Of a stretch of 64,000 nt of DNA, positions 18,060-27,900 are shown one piece after another. Origin of the DNA: SpSt-1165 sp964391725 (GTDB lineage Bacteria; Chloroflexota; Anaerolineae; Anaerolineales; Anaerolineaceae). Below the pieces are notes generated by a model. That model did no database searches. It was given only the letters and a program-made list of their open reading frames with translations, and had not been told where the DNA came from. Position 1 is the first letter of the stretch. Each line of letters begins with the position of its first letter. The DNA lies in NCBI GenBank assembly GCA_964391725.1, contig CAYMNB010000007.1, positions 1 through 64,000 on the forward strand, read 5' to 3'. A program made the translations under genes and the position numbers.

Positions 18060-19038
18060 ACCATTGCTTGAAATAAAAAATGTGACCAAAGTCTTTGGTG
18101 GTGGTTTACTTTCCACCAGCAAACCGGTGGTGGCGCTGGATGATTACAGCCTGAATATCTATGACGAACCTGCCAAGATCACGACTATTGCCGGTGAAAG
18201 CGGCAGCGGTAAAACAACCCTGGTAAACCTTGTGTTGGGCTATCTGCCGCCCAGCGAAGGGCAGGTGCTATATAAAGGTGTCAGCCTGCAAGATATGGAC
18301 TACCAACAGCGGCTGGCCTATCGACGTGAAGTGCAGGCGGTTTTCCAGGATCCTTACGAGGTATACAATCCCTTTTACCGGGTGCAGCATATATTTGATA
18401 TGGTGATGCGCAATTTCCACCTGCGCTACAATAAAAACGAACGCCGTGACCGAATCGAAGAAGCTTTGAACCTGGTTGGTCTGCGCGGTGAGGAGATCCT
18501 TGAAAAGTATCCCCATCAGCTCAGCGGTGGACAGCGGCAACGCGTGATGGTGGCAAGAGCCTGCATGTTAAAGCCGCGGTTAATTGTGGCAGATGAGCCG
18601 GTTTCGGCGGTAGATGCTTCTTTGCGGGCCATGATCCTCGATATCATGCTGAAGCTGCGCGATGATTTTCACATTTCTTTCCTTTATATTACCCACGACT
18701 TGTCCACTGCCTATCAGATCAGTGATGAGATGTATGTGCTTTTCCAGGGTGTCACCACCGAGCGTGGCAACGCTGCTGCGATCATAGAAGATCCAAAACA
18801 CCCTTATGTGCAGCAATTGATCAACTCCATCCCGGTGCCGGATCCCACCATAAAATGGGATACTGACATCCATCTGCCATCAGAAGAAGAAATGCGCATG
18901 AAATATGCAAAGGGCTGCCGGTTTTATCCGCGCTGCCTCTATGGCATGGACATCTGTAAAGAGAAGCAACCCCCTGAATACCCGGTCGGTGAAGACCATC
19001 TGGCTGCCTGTTACTTATATCGCGATAAGCAGCCATAA
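18052..19038 (+). CDS. ABC transporter ATP-binding protein, DppF/OppF type (second importer)
   Basis: A 328-residue ATPase with Walker A GESGSGKTT, signature LSGGQRQR, Walker B IVADEPVSAVD and switch His in YITHD. Unlike the first importer's DppF partner it keeps the Cys-containing C-terminal extension (GCRFYPRCLYGMDIC). The ATG at 18052 is chosen over upstream in-frame starts because GGGAGG lies just before it and the overlap with the preceding stop is then 8 bp. A methyltransferase-like gene follows 13 bp downstream in the same operon. Confidence 0.92.
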   Translation: MSEPLLEIKNVTKVFGGGLLSTSKPVVALDDYSLNIYDEPAKITTIAGESGSGKTTLVNLVLGYLPPSEGQVLYKGVSLQDMDYQQRLAYRREVQAVFQDPYEVYNPFYRVQHIFDMVMRNFHLRYNKNERRDRIEEALNLVGLRGEEILEKYPHQLSGGQRQRVMVARACMLKPRLIVADEPVSAVDASLRAMILDIMLKLRDDFHISFLYITHDLSTAYQISDEMYVLFQGVTTERGNAAAIIEDPKHPYVQQLINSIPVPDPTIKWDTDIHLPSEEEMRMKYAKGCRFYPRCLYGMDICKEKQPPEYPVGEDHLAACYLYRDKQP

Positions 19039-19051
19039 GAGAGGAGTGCTG

Positions 19052-20065
19052 ATGACCCCACGCGAACGAATTAAATCTATCATTGCCCGTGAAAATGTTG
19101 ACCACACTGGATTTTGGTTGGGGAATCCCGACCCGGCCACGTGGCCAATCCTGCATGCGTATTTTGGCACCACCACCGAAGAAGAACTGCGGCTGAAATT
19201 GCGCGATGACTTCCGGTGGTGTGCGCCGGATGTGCATGTAAAAGCCTATTTTCATCCCAAAGGGCGCGGTATGTTCGATCTGCAGATGGACAAGACCCAC
19301 CATGGCCAGGCAGGCCCCTTTGCCAATACAGAAGACCCAAAAGAAGTAGAGGAATATGAATGGCCCCGGGTGGAATATCTTGATTTCAGCGAAGTCAAAC
19401 AACGCCTGACGACATTCACAGACACATACCGTGCCAGTGGATTTTGGGTGCCTTTCTATCACCATGTGATGGACCTGTTTGGCATGGACAATTACCTGGT
19501 GAAAATGTATACTCACCCTGAAGTGGTACATGCCGTTACTGACCATGTGTGCCAATTCTATTATGATGCCAATGAGTTGTATTTTAAAGAATGTGGCGAG
19601 TATGTCGATGGTTATTTCTTCGGCAATGATTTTGGCACCCAACGCGATACCATCATGAGCCCCAAGCTCTTTGATATTTTTGTGATGCCCTGGTTTAAAA
19701 CTTTCACTGATCAGGGTCATCGTTTGGGAAAACAGGTGTTGCTGCATTCATGCGGTTCCATCCACCGGGTCATTCCCCGCTTGATCGAAGCCGGTGTGGA
19801 TTGCCTGCATCCTTTGCAGGCAAAGGCTGCTAACATGGACGCGGAAACACTGGCAAGAGATTTTGGCGGGAAGATTACTTTTTTGGGTGGTATTGATGCC
19901 CAGGGTATTCTGCCTCATGGCACGCCCGAAGAGGTGAAGGCGGATGTTCGCCGGGTGCGTACTTTGTTGGGGCCACATGTGATCATCAGTCCCAGCCACG
20001 AAGCTATCCTGCCGGATGTGCCGCCCAAAAATGTTCAGGCATTGGCAGAAGCTGCGCATGAGTAG
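19052..20065 (+). CDS. uroporphyrinogen decarboxylase-like methyltransferase (second)
   Basis: A 337-residue URO-D-fold protein beginning MTPRERIKSII, a typical opening for this family. It carries the zinc-site motif HSCGS near residue 235, the LHPLQ segment and a C-terminal GGIDAQG loop. As with the first copy, the His-x-Cys motif and the absence of haem genes suggest a methyltransferase. Its place in the same operon as an importer, 13 bp after the last ATPase gene, suggests that the imported compound is its substrate or a source of it. The ATG at 19052 has GAGAGGAG upstream, which decides the start. Confidence 0.85.
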   Translation: MTPRERIKSIIARENVDHTGFWLGNPDPATWPILHAYFGTTTEEELRLKLRDDFRWCAPDVHVKAYFHPKGRGMFDLQMDKTHHGQAGPFANTEDPKEVEEYEWPRVEYLDFSEVKQRLTTFTDTYRASGFWVPFYHHVMDLFGMDNYLVKMYTHPEVVHAVTDHVCQFYYDANELYFKECGEYVDGYFFGNDFGTQRDTIMSPKLFDIFVMPWFKTFTDQGHRLGKQVLLHSCGSIHRVIPRLIEAGVDCLHPLQAKAANMDAETLARDFGGKITFLGGIDAQGILPHGTPEEVKADVRRVRTLLGPHVIISPSHEAILPDVPPKNVQALAEAAHE

Positions 20066-20136
20066 AACAATAGGAGGCATCAAGGCCTTGCAGAAACTGG
20101 GAGGTAGGTTGCTAACGTAGACCGCGATCGAAAATT

Positions 20137-20529
20137 ATGGAATTCTCAATAGTTTCGTTTTTACAATACCTGGTGCCTCGCTACCTGATGAATATATTAC
20201 CGGTGTTTTCCATGCTGGCAGTAACGGTGCTGGCATTGGTGCTGGCAATTCGCAAGAAAGAATTTCGCTTTTCTGTGCGCCTATGGAGCGTCATCAGCAT
20301 CTTGTTGCTGCTCGCTGCGGTTGCCTTGCAATCGCTGCAGCCGATCATTCAATTGTATCTGGAAGAGGAGTTGCAATTAATCTTTCTGGAAGCCAATAAA
20401 TATACCAGCACCATGCGAAATTACCGCTATTTCCTCTATCCGCTGGCCATGTTCATTCTTGGCATGGTGATTTTTGATGAACGGCGAGACGCCTTTGCAG
20501 AGGCAGAAGGGAGCGGCGATGACCAATGA
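20137..20529 (+). CDS. small membrane protein of unknown function (first of a pair)
   Basis: A 130-residue protein with three likely membrane helices (about 15-38, 46-65 and 97-113) and an acidic C-terminal tail. I do not recognise a family. It follows the second methyltransferase gene by 71 bp, and its stop overlaps the start of another 130-residue membrane protein by 11 bp, so the two are probably made together. It may belong to the importer/methyltransferase operon. Confidence 0.7.
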   Translation: MEFSIVSFLQYLVPRYLMNILPVFSMLAVTVLALVLAIRKKEFRFSVRLWSVISILLLLAAVALQSLQPIIQLYLEEELQLIFLEANKYTSTMRNYRYFLYPLAMFILGMVIFDERRDAFAEAEGSGDDQ

Positions 20530-20911
20530 GTTATGGCTGCTGATGATCCGCAACACGCTGGCAAGCTGGCTGATCAACGCCGAATTTGCCGCTCCGTTTA
20601 TCATGCTGGTCATCGCCCGAAAGAACCGCAGGCAGCATCCCAAATTGACCCGTTTTCTGCCTCTGCCGGTGGGTTTATTGATTTTGGCAGGCCTGGTACG
20701 TCAGGTCTATGAGCAAATGGCGCTGCCCTGGGTCTTGATCAATCAGGCTTTTGCATACGACCAGCTGCTTTTTGTGGTGTTTGAGGCTCTTTATGCATTG
20801 CTGTTGTTGGGTGGGTTTTCTGCTTTGCTGCGAGCGGTCTATTATCAGTGCCATGTCCCTTCCAAAGAGGATCCCTTTGGGGAATTAAGCAAGAAACCTC
20901 TTGAACAGTAA
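20519..20911 (+). CDS. small membrane protein of unknown function (second of a pair)
   Basis: A 130-residue protein with about three hydrophobic segments (around 18-32, 44-60 and 78-103) and a charged C-terminal tail. No family is recognised. The ATG at 20519 follows a weak AGGGAGCGG and overlaps the preceding gene by 11 bp. The equal length and tight coupling to the neighbour suggest that the two form a complex. Confidence 0.7.
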   Translation: MTNELWLLMIRNTLASWLINAEFAAPFIMLVIARKNRRQHPKLTRFLPLPVGLLILAGLVRQVYEQMALPWVLINQAFAYDQLLFVVFEALYALLLLGGFSALLRAVYYQCHVPSKEDPFGELSKKPLEQ

Positions 20912-21093
20912 AAAAAATAGGTTAGGAAAAATAACCGATGATGATTTCAGATTCGAGAAGAGCTGTAGAATAAAAAGTCGTTGTTGTCAACAACAATCGG
21001 TTGTGAAGGGCTGAGCAGACTGAACCAGGTTTCTTTGACTCTGCTTTGGGGAGGGTGTGGCGCCGGTACTGGTGTCTCTGGACTTTATCCAAA

Positions 21094-21124
21094 AAAGCCA
21101 GTTCTGATGAAGCCTGCTGGCTTT
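21094..21124 (+). terminator. possible terminator after the second importer/methyltransferase block
   Basis: AAAGCCAG and CTGGCTTT form an 8-bp stem around a 15-nt loop, followed by CATTTT. It is a modest signal. The rest of 20912-21208 shows no gene; a GTTGTTG-TC-AACAAC inverted repeat near 20980 is unexplained. Confidence 0.4.
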
Positions 21125-21208
21125 CATTTTCCCATGAGAGGATTCACCTGCGCTACAATTAGGGAGTACCAGAAAAGGTTTGAGGATGGTTCACATAGAG
21201 GCAAAACA

Positions 21209-21865
21209 ATGACCAATTGGATTGAGCAAATGGTAGCAGATGAACCTTCTTTGGCAGGATGTCACACAGCTGTCCTGCAGGCAAAGGATTTGCTATACAC
21301 CTGCGTGGCCAATGGAAGAAAAATTCTGGTGTGTGGAAACGGGGGCAGTGCCGCGGACAGTGAACATATTGTCGGGGAATTAATGAAAGGTTTCCACTTG
21401 AAACGTCCAGTGGATGCCTGTTTTCGCCACCAGGCAAGTCAGTGCTTTGGGGATGCAACTGGAGAAGACCTCGTGGATCATCTTCAGGCTGCGATTCCTG
21501 CGATTTCACTGGTAAGCCAGAGTGCGCTAATAACGGCTTTTATGAACGATGTTGATGGGTCGATGGTGTTTGCCCAACAGGTGTATGGCTATGGCAAGCC
21601 GGGGGATTGCCTGCTGGCGCTTTCAACTTCGGGCAACTCGAAAAACATCATCAAAGCTGTACAGGTGGCAACTGTGTGCGGTGTGAGAACCATCGGGTTG
21701 ACAGGTGAAAATGGCGGGGAATTGGCCGCCCTGTGTGAGGTGTGCATTCGAGTGCCATCGAACTCAACGCCTGTTGTTCAGCAGTATCACCAGAAGGTCT
21801 ATCATGCGCTATGCGCCGAATTGGAAGACCTTTTTTTTGGAAGCCATCAAGGAGGAGAGGCGTAA
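21209..21865 (+). CDS. SIS-domain sugar-phosphate isomerase (GmhA-like)
   Basis: A 218-residue protein of the phosphoheptose isomerase type. The SIS fold shows CGNGGSAADSEHIVGEL and a later LALSTSGNSKNI, both phosphosugar-binding loops. GmhA converts sedoheptulose 7-phosphate to D-glycero-manno-heptose 7-phosphate. This copy is a little longer than classic GmhA, with extra residues around the FRHQASQCFG segment, so the substrate may differ. The ATG at 21209 has AGAGG upstream. It starts an operon with a HAD phosphatase, a deoxyhypusine-synthase-like protein and a PfkB kinase, a set that fits synthesis of an activated heptose-like sugar. Confidence 0.82.
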   Translation: MTNWIEQMVADEPSLAGCHTAVLQAKDLLYTCVANGRKILVCGNGGSAADSEHIVGELMKGFHLKRPVDACFRHQASQCFGDATGEDLVDHLQAAIPAISLVSQSALITAFMNDVDGSMVFAQQVYGYGKPGDCLLALSTSGNSKNIIKAVQVATVCGVRTIGLTGENGGELAALCEVCIRVPSNSTPVVQQYHQKVYHALCAELEDLFFGSHQGGEA

Positions 21866-21867
21866 AT

Positions 21868-22686
21868 ATGGTGCAGCCTATTCACTTTGAGATCATCCGG
21901 GACACAAAACAGCGCGGCAATATCCGTTTTGCGATTTTTGATTTTGATGGCACCATATCCACTTTTCGTGAGGGATGGCAGGAAGTCATGCATGCCATGA
22001 TGCGGGAATACTTATTGCCAACTCCCCGGGTGGAGCGGCAGGAAGTCCTTGATCAGATCATCCGCGAGGCGATTGATGTCACAACTGGCAAGCAGACCAT
22101 CTACCAGATGATCGGGCTGCGGGAAATGGTGCTGGCGCGTGGTGGTGATGCGTTGGAGGCGGTGGATTACAAAGCGATATTTAACCAGCGTTTGCTGGCG
22201 CGGATTGAACATCGATTGATGGACGTTCAATCTGGCAGGCTTACGCCGCTGGAGATGATGGTGCCAGGCGCTCTGAAGATTCTGGAAGCTATGCAGAAGA
22301 TGGATGTGCGCTGTTTTTTGGCTTCAGGCACTGACCAGCCCTATGTGGAAAATGAGGCGGGTATATTGGGGATAGACAAATACTTCGAAGAAATCTACGG
22401 CGCGAGAGAAAATTTCCGAGAGCACTCCAAACGGAAGGTAATTGAGCGAATTATTCGTGAAAATCACCTGCATGGAACCGAACTGGTGGGTTTTGGGGAT
22501 GGCTTTGTTGAGATTGAAGATGTCAACCGGGTCGGCGGCATTGCCGTGGGTGTGGCCAGTGATGAAGTTCGACGCTGTGGTGTGAACCAGTGGAAGCGGG
22601 AGCGCTTGATTAATGCCGGAGCGGATGTCATCATCGGGGATTTTCAAGAAGCTGACATGCTGGTGGACTGGTTATGGCAACGGTAG
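21868..22686 (+). CDS. HAD-superfamily phosphatase
   Basis: A 272-residue hydrolase. The catalytic motif DFDGT is near residue 25, a FLASGT motif (motif II Thr/Ser region) is at mid-protein, a Lys-rich HSKRKVIE segment follows, and GFGDG carries the motif IV acids. A helical cap sits between motifs I and II. Such enzymes remove phosphate from phosphosugars. The ATG at 21868 lies 2 bp after the isomerase stop with GGAGGAGAGG upstream, so the two are co-translated. It could dephosphorylate the heptose bisphosphate made by the PfkB kinase. Confidence 0.83.
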   Translation: MVQPIHFEIIRDTKQRGNIRFAIFDFDGTISTFREGWQEVMHAMMREYLLPTPRVERQEVLDQIIREAIDVTTGKQTIYQMIGLREMVLARGGDALEAVDYKAIFNQRLLARIEHRLMDVQSGRLTPLEMMVPGALKILEAMQKMDVRCFLASGTDQPYVENEAGILGIDKYFEEIYGARENFREHSKRKVIERIIRENHLHGTELVGFGDGFVEIEDVNRVGGIAVGVASDEVRRCGVNQWKRERLINAGADVIIGDFQEADMLVDWLWQR

Positions 22687-22710
22687 CAACATAAAAGGAG
22701 AGGAAGTTCT

Positions 22711-23676
22711 ATGGCGTATCCAATATTTGACCGCAGTCAATTGAAGCTGCTACCGCTGGCAGAGCGCGTACATGATATGACCCTGGCTGATGTCCTGCCC
22801 CTGGATGCAGAATTTGAAGATTGGCCGGGACATGAACTGGATCATTTGGCGCAGAACATGCGCACAGCCCGCGCAAACGGGAAGCCAATCATCATCATGA
22901 TGGGAGCGCATGTAATCAAACGAGGGATGTCACGCTTCCTGGTGGATCTGATGCGTCGTGGTTGGATCACGCATATTGGTATGAATGGCGCCTGTGCCAT
23001 TCACGACAGCGAACTGGCTCTGTTTGGTGCTACGACAGAAAGCGTCGCCCGTTATATCCGTGAAGGCCAGTTTGGGTTGTGGCAGGAAACCGGCTTTATT
23101 AATGAGGCGGCTGTGTATGCGCGTGAGAACCAGATTGGTTTTGGTGAAGCGCTGGGGAAACGCTTGTTTGAAGAAAAAGCATCTCACCTGGAGATCAGTA
23201 TTGTGGCGAATGCTTACCAGATGGGGATTCCAGTAACGTTGCATGTTGGTATCGGCAGTGATATTGTGCATGAACATCCCAACATGGATGGTGCTGCAAC
23301 AGGCTGGGCGTCCTATCGTGACTTTTTGGTTTTTACCCGTGCCATGCAGTCCTTACAGGGTGGGGTGGTGTTGAACATCGGTACTGCTGTGATGGGACCT
23401 GAGGTCTATCTGAAAGCACTTTCGATGGTGCGCAACGTGGCTCATCAGCGCGGAGAGCAGATCAACGATTTTACCACCGCTGTTTTTGACCTGATCCCTA
23501 TTGCGGACCCTAAGAAAGAAGTTGATAAAAGCGATCCAGCTTATTATTACCGTCCGTATAAAACCATTCTGGTAAGAACGGTGCAGGACGGGGGCAGGTC
23601 TTTCTACATCCAGGGTGACCATCAAAGCACGATCGGCAGTCTTTATCAGCGATTGGTGGCAAACCATGGCAATTGA
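22711..23676 (+). CDS. deoxyhypusine synthase-like protein of unknown function
   Basis: A 321-residue protein that resembles deoxyhypusine synthase in overall plan (GAHVIKRGMSRFLVDLMRRG near the N-terminus; HVGIGSDIVHEHP and GTAVMGPEVYLKA later). Bacteria lack eIF5A, so hypusine synthesis is not expected. Homologues of this type are found beside sugar-kinase genes, but I know of no proven reaction. The NAD-binding plan suggests a dehydrogenase or transferase step. It lies in an operon between a HAD phosphatase and a PfkB kinase whose start overlaps its stop by 11 bp. Confidence 0.72.
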   Translation: MAYPIFDRSQLKLLPLAERVHDMTLADVLPLDAEFEDWPGHELDHLAQNMRTARANGKPIIIMMGAHVIKRGMSRFLVDLMRRGWITHIGMNGACAIHDSELALFGATTESVARYIREGQFGLWQETGFINEAAVYARENQIGFGEALGKRLFEEKASHLEISIVANAYQMGIPVTLHVGIGSDIVHEHPNMDGAATGWASYRDFLVFTRAMQSLQGGVVLNIGTAVMGPEVYLKALSMVRNVAHQRGEQINDFTTAVFDLIPIADPKKEVDKSDPAYYYRPYKTILVRTVQDGGRSFYIQGDHQSTIGSLYQRLVANHGN

Positions 23677-24697
23677 ACAGATGATGACCCGCGAACGATT
23701 GTTGGCTCTGTTGGAAAAAATCAGAACCGTTAAGCTATTGATGGTGGGTGATTTTTTCATTGATCAGTATATTTTTCTAAACCGTTCATGGTCTGAGATA
23801 TCACTCGAAACCAATTTAGAAGCGTATCAGGTGCAGAAAGTGCGCAATTCACTGGGCGCCGCCGGAAGTGTAGTTACGAACCTGCGGGTGCTGGGTGCAT
23901 CTGTTGAGGTCGTGGGTATGATTGGCACAGATGCCAATGGATGGGTGATGCAGCAATTGATGGATGAACTGGGGATCGGCAGGCAGAATTTGTTCGTACA
24001 TGGGTCTATTCAAACGCCGACCTACATCAAGCCGATGATGGTAGAAGGCGATGGACACATGCATGAACTGAATCGCATGGACATAAAAAACCGCCAGCCA
24101 ACGCCGCCTGAATTGGTGTTGCGAATGAACCAGGCAGTAATAGATAGGATGGCTGAGGTTGATGGAGTTCTGGTGAATGATCAGGTGCAGGAAGCCGGCT
24201 GCGGGGTGGCAACTGACAGCCTGCGAGAAGTGCTGGCGCAGGCTGCTATGCAATACGTGGGAAAACCGATCTGGGTTGATTCCAGAGAGCGGGCGGCTTT
24301 ATTCCGCCAGGTAGGCTTGAAGATGAACCTGTCAGAAGCCTGCCGGGCATTGGAGGTTGATGTGGAAATAAATCCGGATCCAGCGCAGATTGCCAGAGAT
24401 TTATTCGCTCACAATCACCAGCCGGTGCTTATTACCCTGGGAGAAAAAGGCGCTTGTTTTTGCGATCAGAATGGCTGTGGCATCCAACCCGCACCGAAGG
24501 TGACCGGTCCGATCGATGTGGTGGGTGCCGGCGATAGTTTTCTGGCTGCCATGGGATGCGCACTTTGCGCCGGTGCCAGCCTGCAGGAAGCAGCTCTGAT
24601 CGGCAATCTGGCGGCTTCCGTCACCATCCAGAAGATTGGAACAACCGGCAGCGCCAGCCCGGCGGAACTGTTGACGGCTTTTCAAAAGTTCTCATAA
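23666..24697 (+). CDS. PfkB-family carbohydrate kinase (heptose kinase-like)
   Basis: A 343-residue sugar kinase. An N-terminal VGDFFIDQYI segment, the Gly-rich LGAAGSVVTNL region and the C-terminal GPIDVVGAGDSF motif (catalytic Asp290) place it in the ribokinase/PfkB family. The N-terminal resemblance is to the kinase half of HldE/RfaE, which phosphorylates heptose 7-phosphate. No nucleotidyltransferase domain is attached. The start at 23666 overlaps the preceding stop. With the GmhA-like isomerase and HAD phosphatase upstream it completes three steps of an ADP- or GDP-heptose-like route; the nucleotidyltransferase would have to be elsewhere. Confidence 0.85.
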   Translation: MAIEQMMTRERLLALLEKIRTVKLLMVGDFFIDQYIFLNRSWSEISLETNLEAYQVQKVRNSLGAAGSVVTNLRVLGASVEVVGMIGTDANGWVMQQLMDELGIGRQNLFVHGSIQTPTYIKPMMVEGDGHMHELNRMDIKNRQPTPPELVLRMNQAVIDRMAEVDGVLVNDQVQEAGCGVATDSLREVLAQAAMQYVGKPIWVDSRERAALFRQVGLKMNLSEACRALEVDVEINPDPAQIARDLFAHNHQPVLITLGEKGACFCDQNGCGIQPAPKVTGPIDVVGAGDSFLAAMGCALCAGASLQEAALIGNLAASVTIQKIGTTGSASPAELLTAFQKFS

Positions 24698-24915
24698 TAA
24701 GTAATTCTATGATCGTAGGCCCTGCCTGAGGGTGCAGGTTGGTTTCTGCTGGCACAAGCCAAAATCCATTTGTGTCACCAGACCGGCGCTAACCTCAGAT
24801 CTCCGTGTAATGCTTTGAGGAGTTTGGCGTATTAACAATAAGCGGTTTGGCATCCGGGCTCTTTGTCTGTGGATTCGCCTGCCAAATCTTAATGTTACGC
24901 TTTGGAGGTATGTGA

Positions 24916-27900
24916 ATGACATCACGTTCGATGAAAAATAGCAGCACTTTTCCTTCACTAAAAGACCACCCGGTAGCTGTCATCGGTTTGGGCGCGCTAT
25001 TTCCTGAAGCACCCCACCTGGCAGCATACTGGCAGAACATCGTTGAAGAGCTGGACTGTATTAAGGATGTTCCCCCTTCACGCTGGTCAATTGATGATTT
25101 TTACGATCCTGACCCCACCGCTCCAGACAAAAGTTACTCCAAACGAGGCGCTTTTGTACCCGAGGTTGCGTTCAACCCGATGGAATTTGGGTTGCCACCC
25201 AACATCCTTGAAGTAACCGATGTCACCCAGCTGTTGTCGCTGGTGGTTGCCAAACAAGCGTTGCAAGATGCCAGATGTCTGGATTCACCAGAAACGGTGT
25301 TGCAACGTACTGGTGTTATCCTGGGTATGGTCGGCATTGGTTCAAAACTTGCTGTGACGCTTTCAGCTCGACTGCAGGTGCCGGTATGGCAGCGAGCGCT
25401 GGAAAATATCGGTCTGGATGACGAAAGCATCCGGCAAGCCATTGACAAAATGAAGGCAGCCTATACTGATTGGAATGAAAACGCCTTTCCCGGTGCGTTG
25501 GGCAATGTGGTTGCAGGACGGATCACCAACCGTTTCAACCTCGGGGCAGCCAATTTCACTACGGACGCTGCCTGCGCTTCTTCGCTGGCGGCGGTTGGTG
25601 CTGCGATCAACGAGTTAACCCTGGGGCATGCCGATGTTATGCTGACGGGCGGGGTGGATCTGGATAATTCCATCCTGACCTATCTGTGCTTCTCAAAAAC
25701 ACCTGCCCTCACCCCGCGTGAGACTGTACGAACTTTTGACGAATCCACTGATGGGATGCTCCCAGGAGAGGGAATCGGGATGCTGGTTCTCAAACGGTTG
25801 GCAGATGCTGAGCGGGACGGGGATCGCATCTATGCTGTGATCCGCGGGGTGGGCAGTTCGAGCGACGGCCGCTACAAGAGTATTTACGCGCCGCGTCCTG
25901 AGGGACAGGCGTTGGCGCTGCGCAGAGCCTATGAAGAAGCAGGCATTGCGCCGCAAAGTGTGGGACTGATCGAAGCCCACGGAACCGGCACCGCGGCCGG
26001 TGATCCTGCTGAGTTGCAGGGCCTGCAACAGGTCTTCACACCGTTGGCAGATGAACGTCAGCGCATTGCGCTAGGTTCGGTCAAATCGCAGGTTGGGCAT
26101 ACCAAAGCAGCCGCCGGTGCTGCTGGTTTAATTAAGACCGTTCTGGCGTTGCACCACAAATTGCTGCCTGCTACGCTCAACGTAAAAAAACCGAATCCCC
26201 GCTTTGGACTGGAAGACAGTCTGTTTTACATAAACTCCGAAACGCGCCCCTGGTTGCCCGACTCTGGGGATCATCCTCGCCGTGCCGGGGTGAGTGCGTT
26301 CGGTTTTGGTGGAACCAACTACCATCTGGTACTGGAAGAATACCAGCCAGAACAAACAACCCCTTACCGCATGATTCCTGGCACAAGCATGCTGATACTG
26401 CATGCCGAAACCCCCAAGGCATTGCAACAACGCTGTGAGGAAGTACTGATCTCACTGCAGGGCAGTCAGGCTGAATCTATTTACGGTGAAATATGCCGCC
26501 AGAGTCAATCCAAGCCGATTCCTGAGAGCCACGCGCGCCTGGGGTTCACGGCAGACAATGTACAAGAAGCCTGCGAATGGCTGGCAATTGCCGTTGATAC
26601 GCTCAGCAATCAGGGTGAGCAGACCCGATGGGAACACCCGCGCGGGATGTATTATCGCCTGAATGCGATGGATATCAGCGGTAAGGTAGCAGTATTGTTC
26701 CCCGGACAGGGGTCACAATATGTCAACATGGGACGTGAACTGGCCCTGTTGTATCCAACTATGCGTGAAAGGATGATGCATACCAACCGGTTACGAACAG
26801 GCAAGGGATTGCCGTCAGTCTCATCGGTGGTGTATCCTATCCCGGTGTTCTCAGTGGAAGACCGTGAGGCACAAAGCCAGGTTTTGACCCGCACAGAAAA
26901 TGCCCAACCTGCCATCGGCAGTATCAGCGTGGGCATGTATCAACTGCTGGCCGACGCTGGCTTGACCGCGGATTTTTACGGTGGCCACAGCTTTGGCGAA
27001 TTGACCGCCCTGTGGGCTGCCGGCGTCTTCGATTTGGACACTTTCCTGCGGTTAACCATCGCCCGCGGTGAAGCTATGGCAGCGGCGGCCGAAGGTGGTA
27101 CTGACAGCGGCAGCATGCTGGCAGTCAAGGGCCCTGCTGATGCGGTGATGACTGCGGCGCAAGACCTGTCTGATGTTTGGATCGCAAACATCAACTCCCA
27201 TCAACAGGTGGTGTTGGCCGGCACTACCTCCGGTATTACCCACGCCCAGGCAGTCTTGAATGATGCCGGTTTTGCAACCATTCCCCTTTCAGTATCAGCG
27301 GCTTTCCATACACCGTTGGTCGCACAGGCGCAGGTGCCATTCGCCGCTGCCCTGGAAGAGGTTACCTTTAACACGCCCGACAGGGTGGTTTTCAACAACA
27401 ACAGCGCTCAACCTTATCCATCCGACCCGGACGAAATTCGCCGTGTACTGGCGGTGCATATGCTGGGCAGCGTCAATTTCCGAGAGCAAATTCACCAGAT
27501 GTACCAGATGGGCGCGCGTATCTTCGTGGAGGTCGGCCCGCGCAGCACCTTGCATAACCTGGTCAGCAATATCCTGGCCGGGCAGGAGCATATCAGCCTG
27601 AGCGTCAATCCAAACCATCGCGGCGACAGTGACCGGCAACTGAAGCAAGCTTATGTACAGTTGAAAGTATTGGGGCTCCCGCTGGGCATCCTTGACCGCT
27701 GGTACAACTGGCAGGAAGCACCTCCGGCAAGCGCAGGATCTGCGTTGTGCGTACAACTCAGTGGTGCAGAGTACCATTCTGACCAATTCAGGGCAAAATA
27801 TGAGGCTGTCATGAACAATGGCTACCGTATTCATCAGGAGAAGAGTTCCATGGAATCACAATCAAAAAATACAGTAGAACACGCAAACGAACAGGCTGCC

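Noticed and set aside
18821..19747. Leftward frame of 308 codons across an ATPase and methyltransferase gene
   Set aside because: It spans two well-supported genes on the other strand and resembles nothing.
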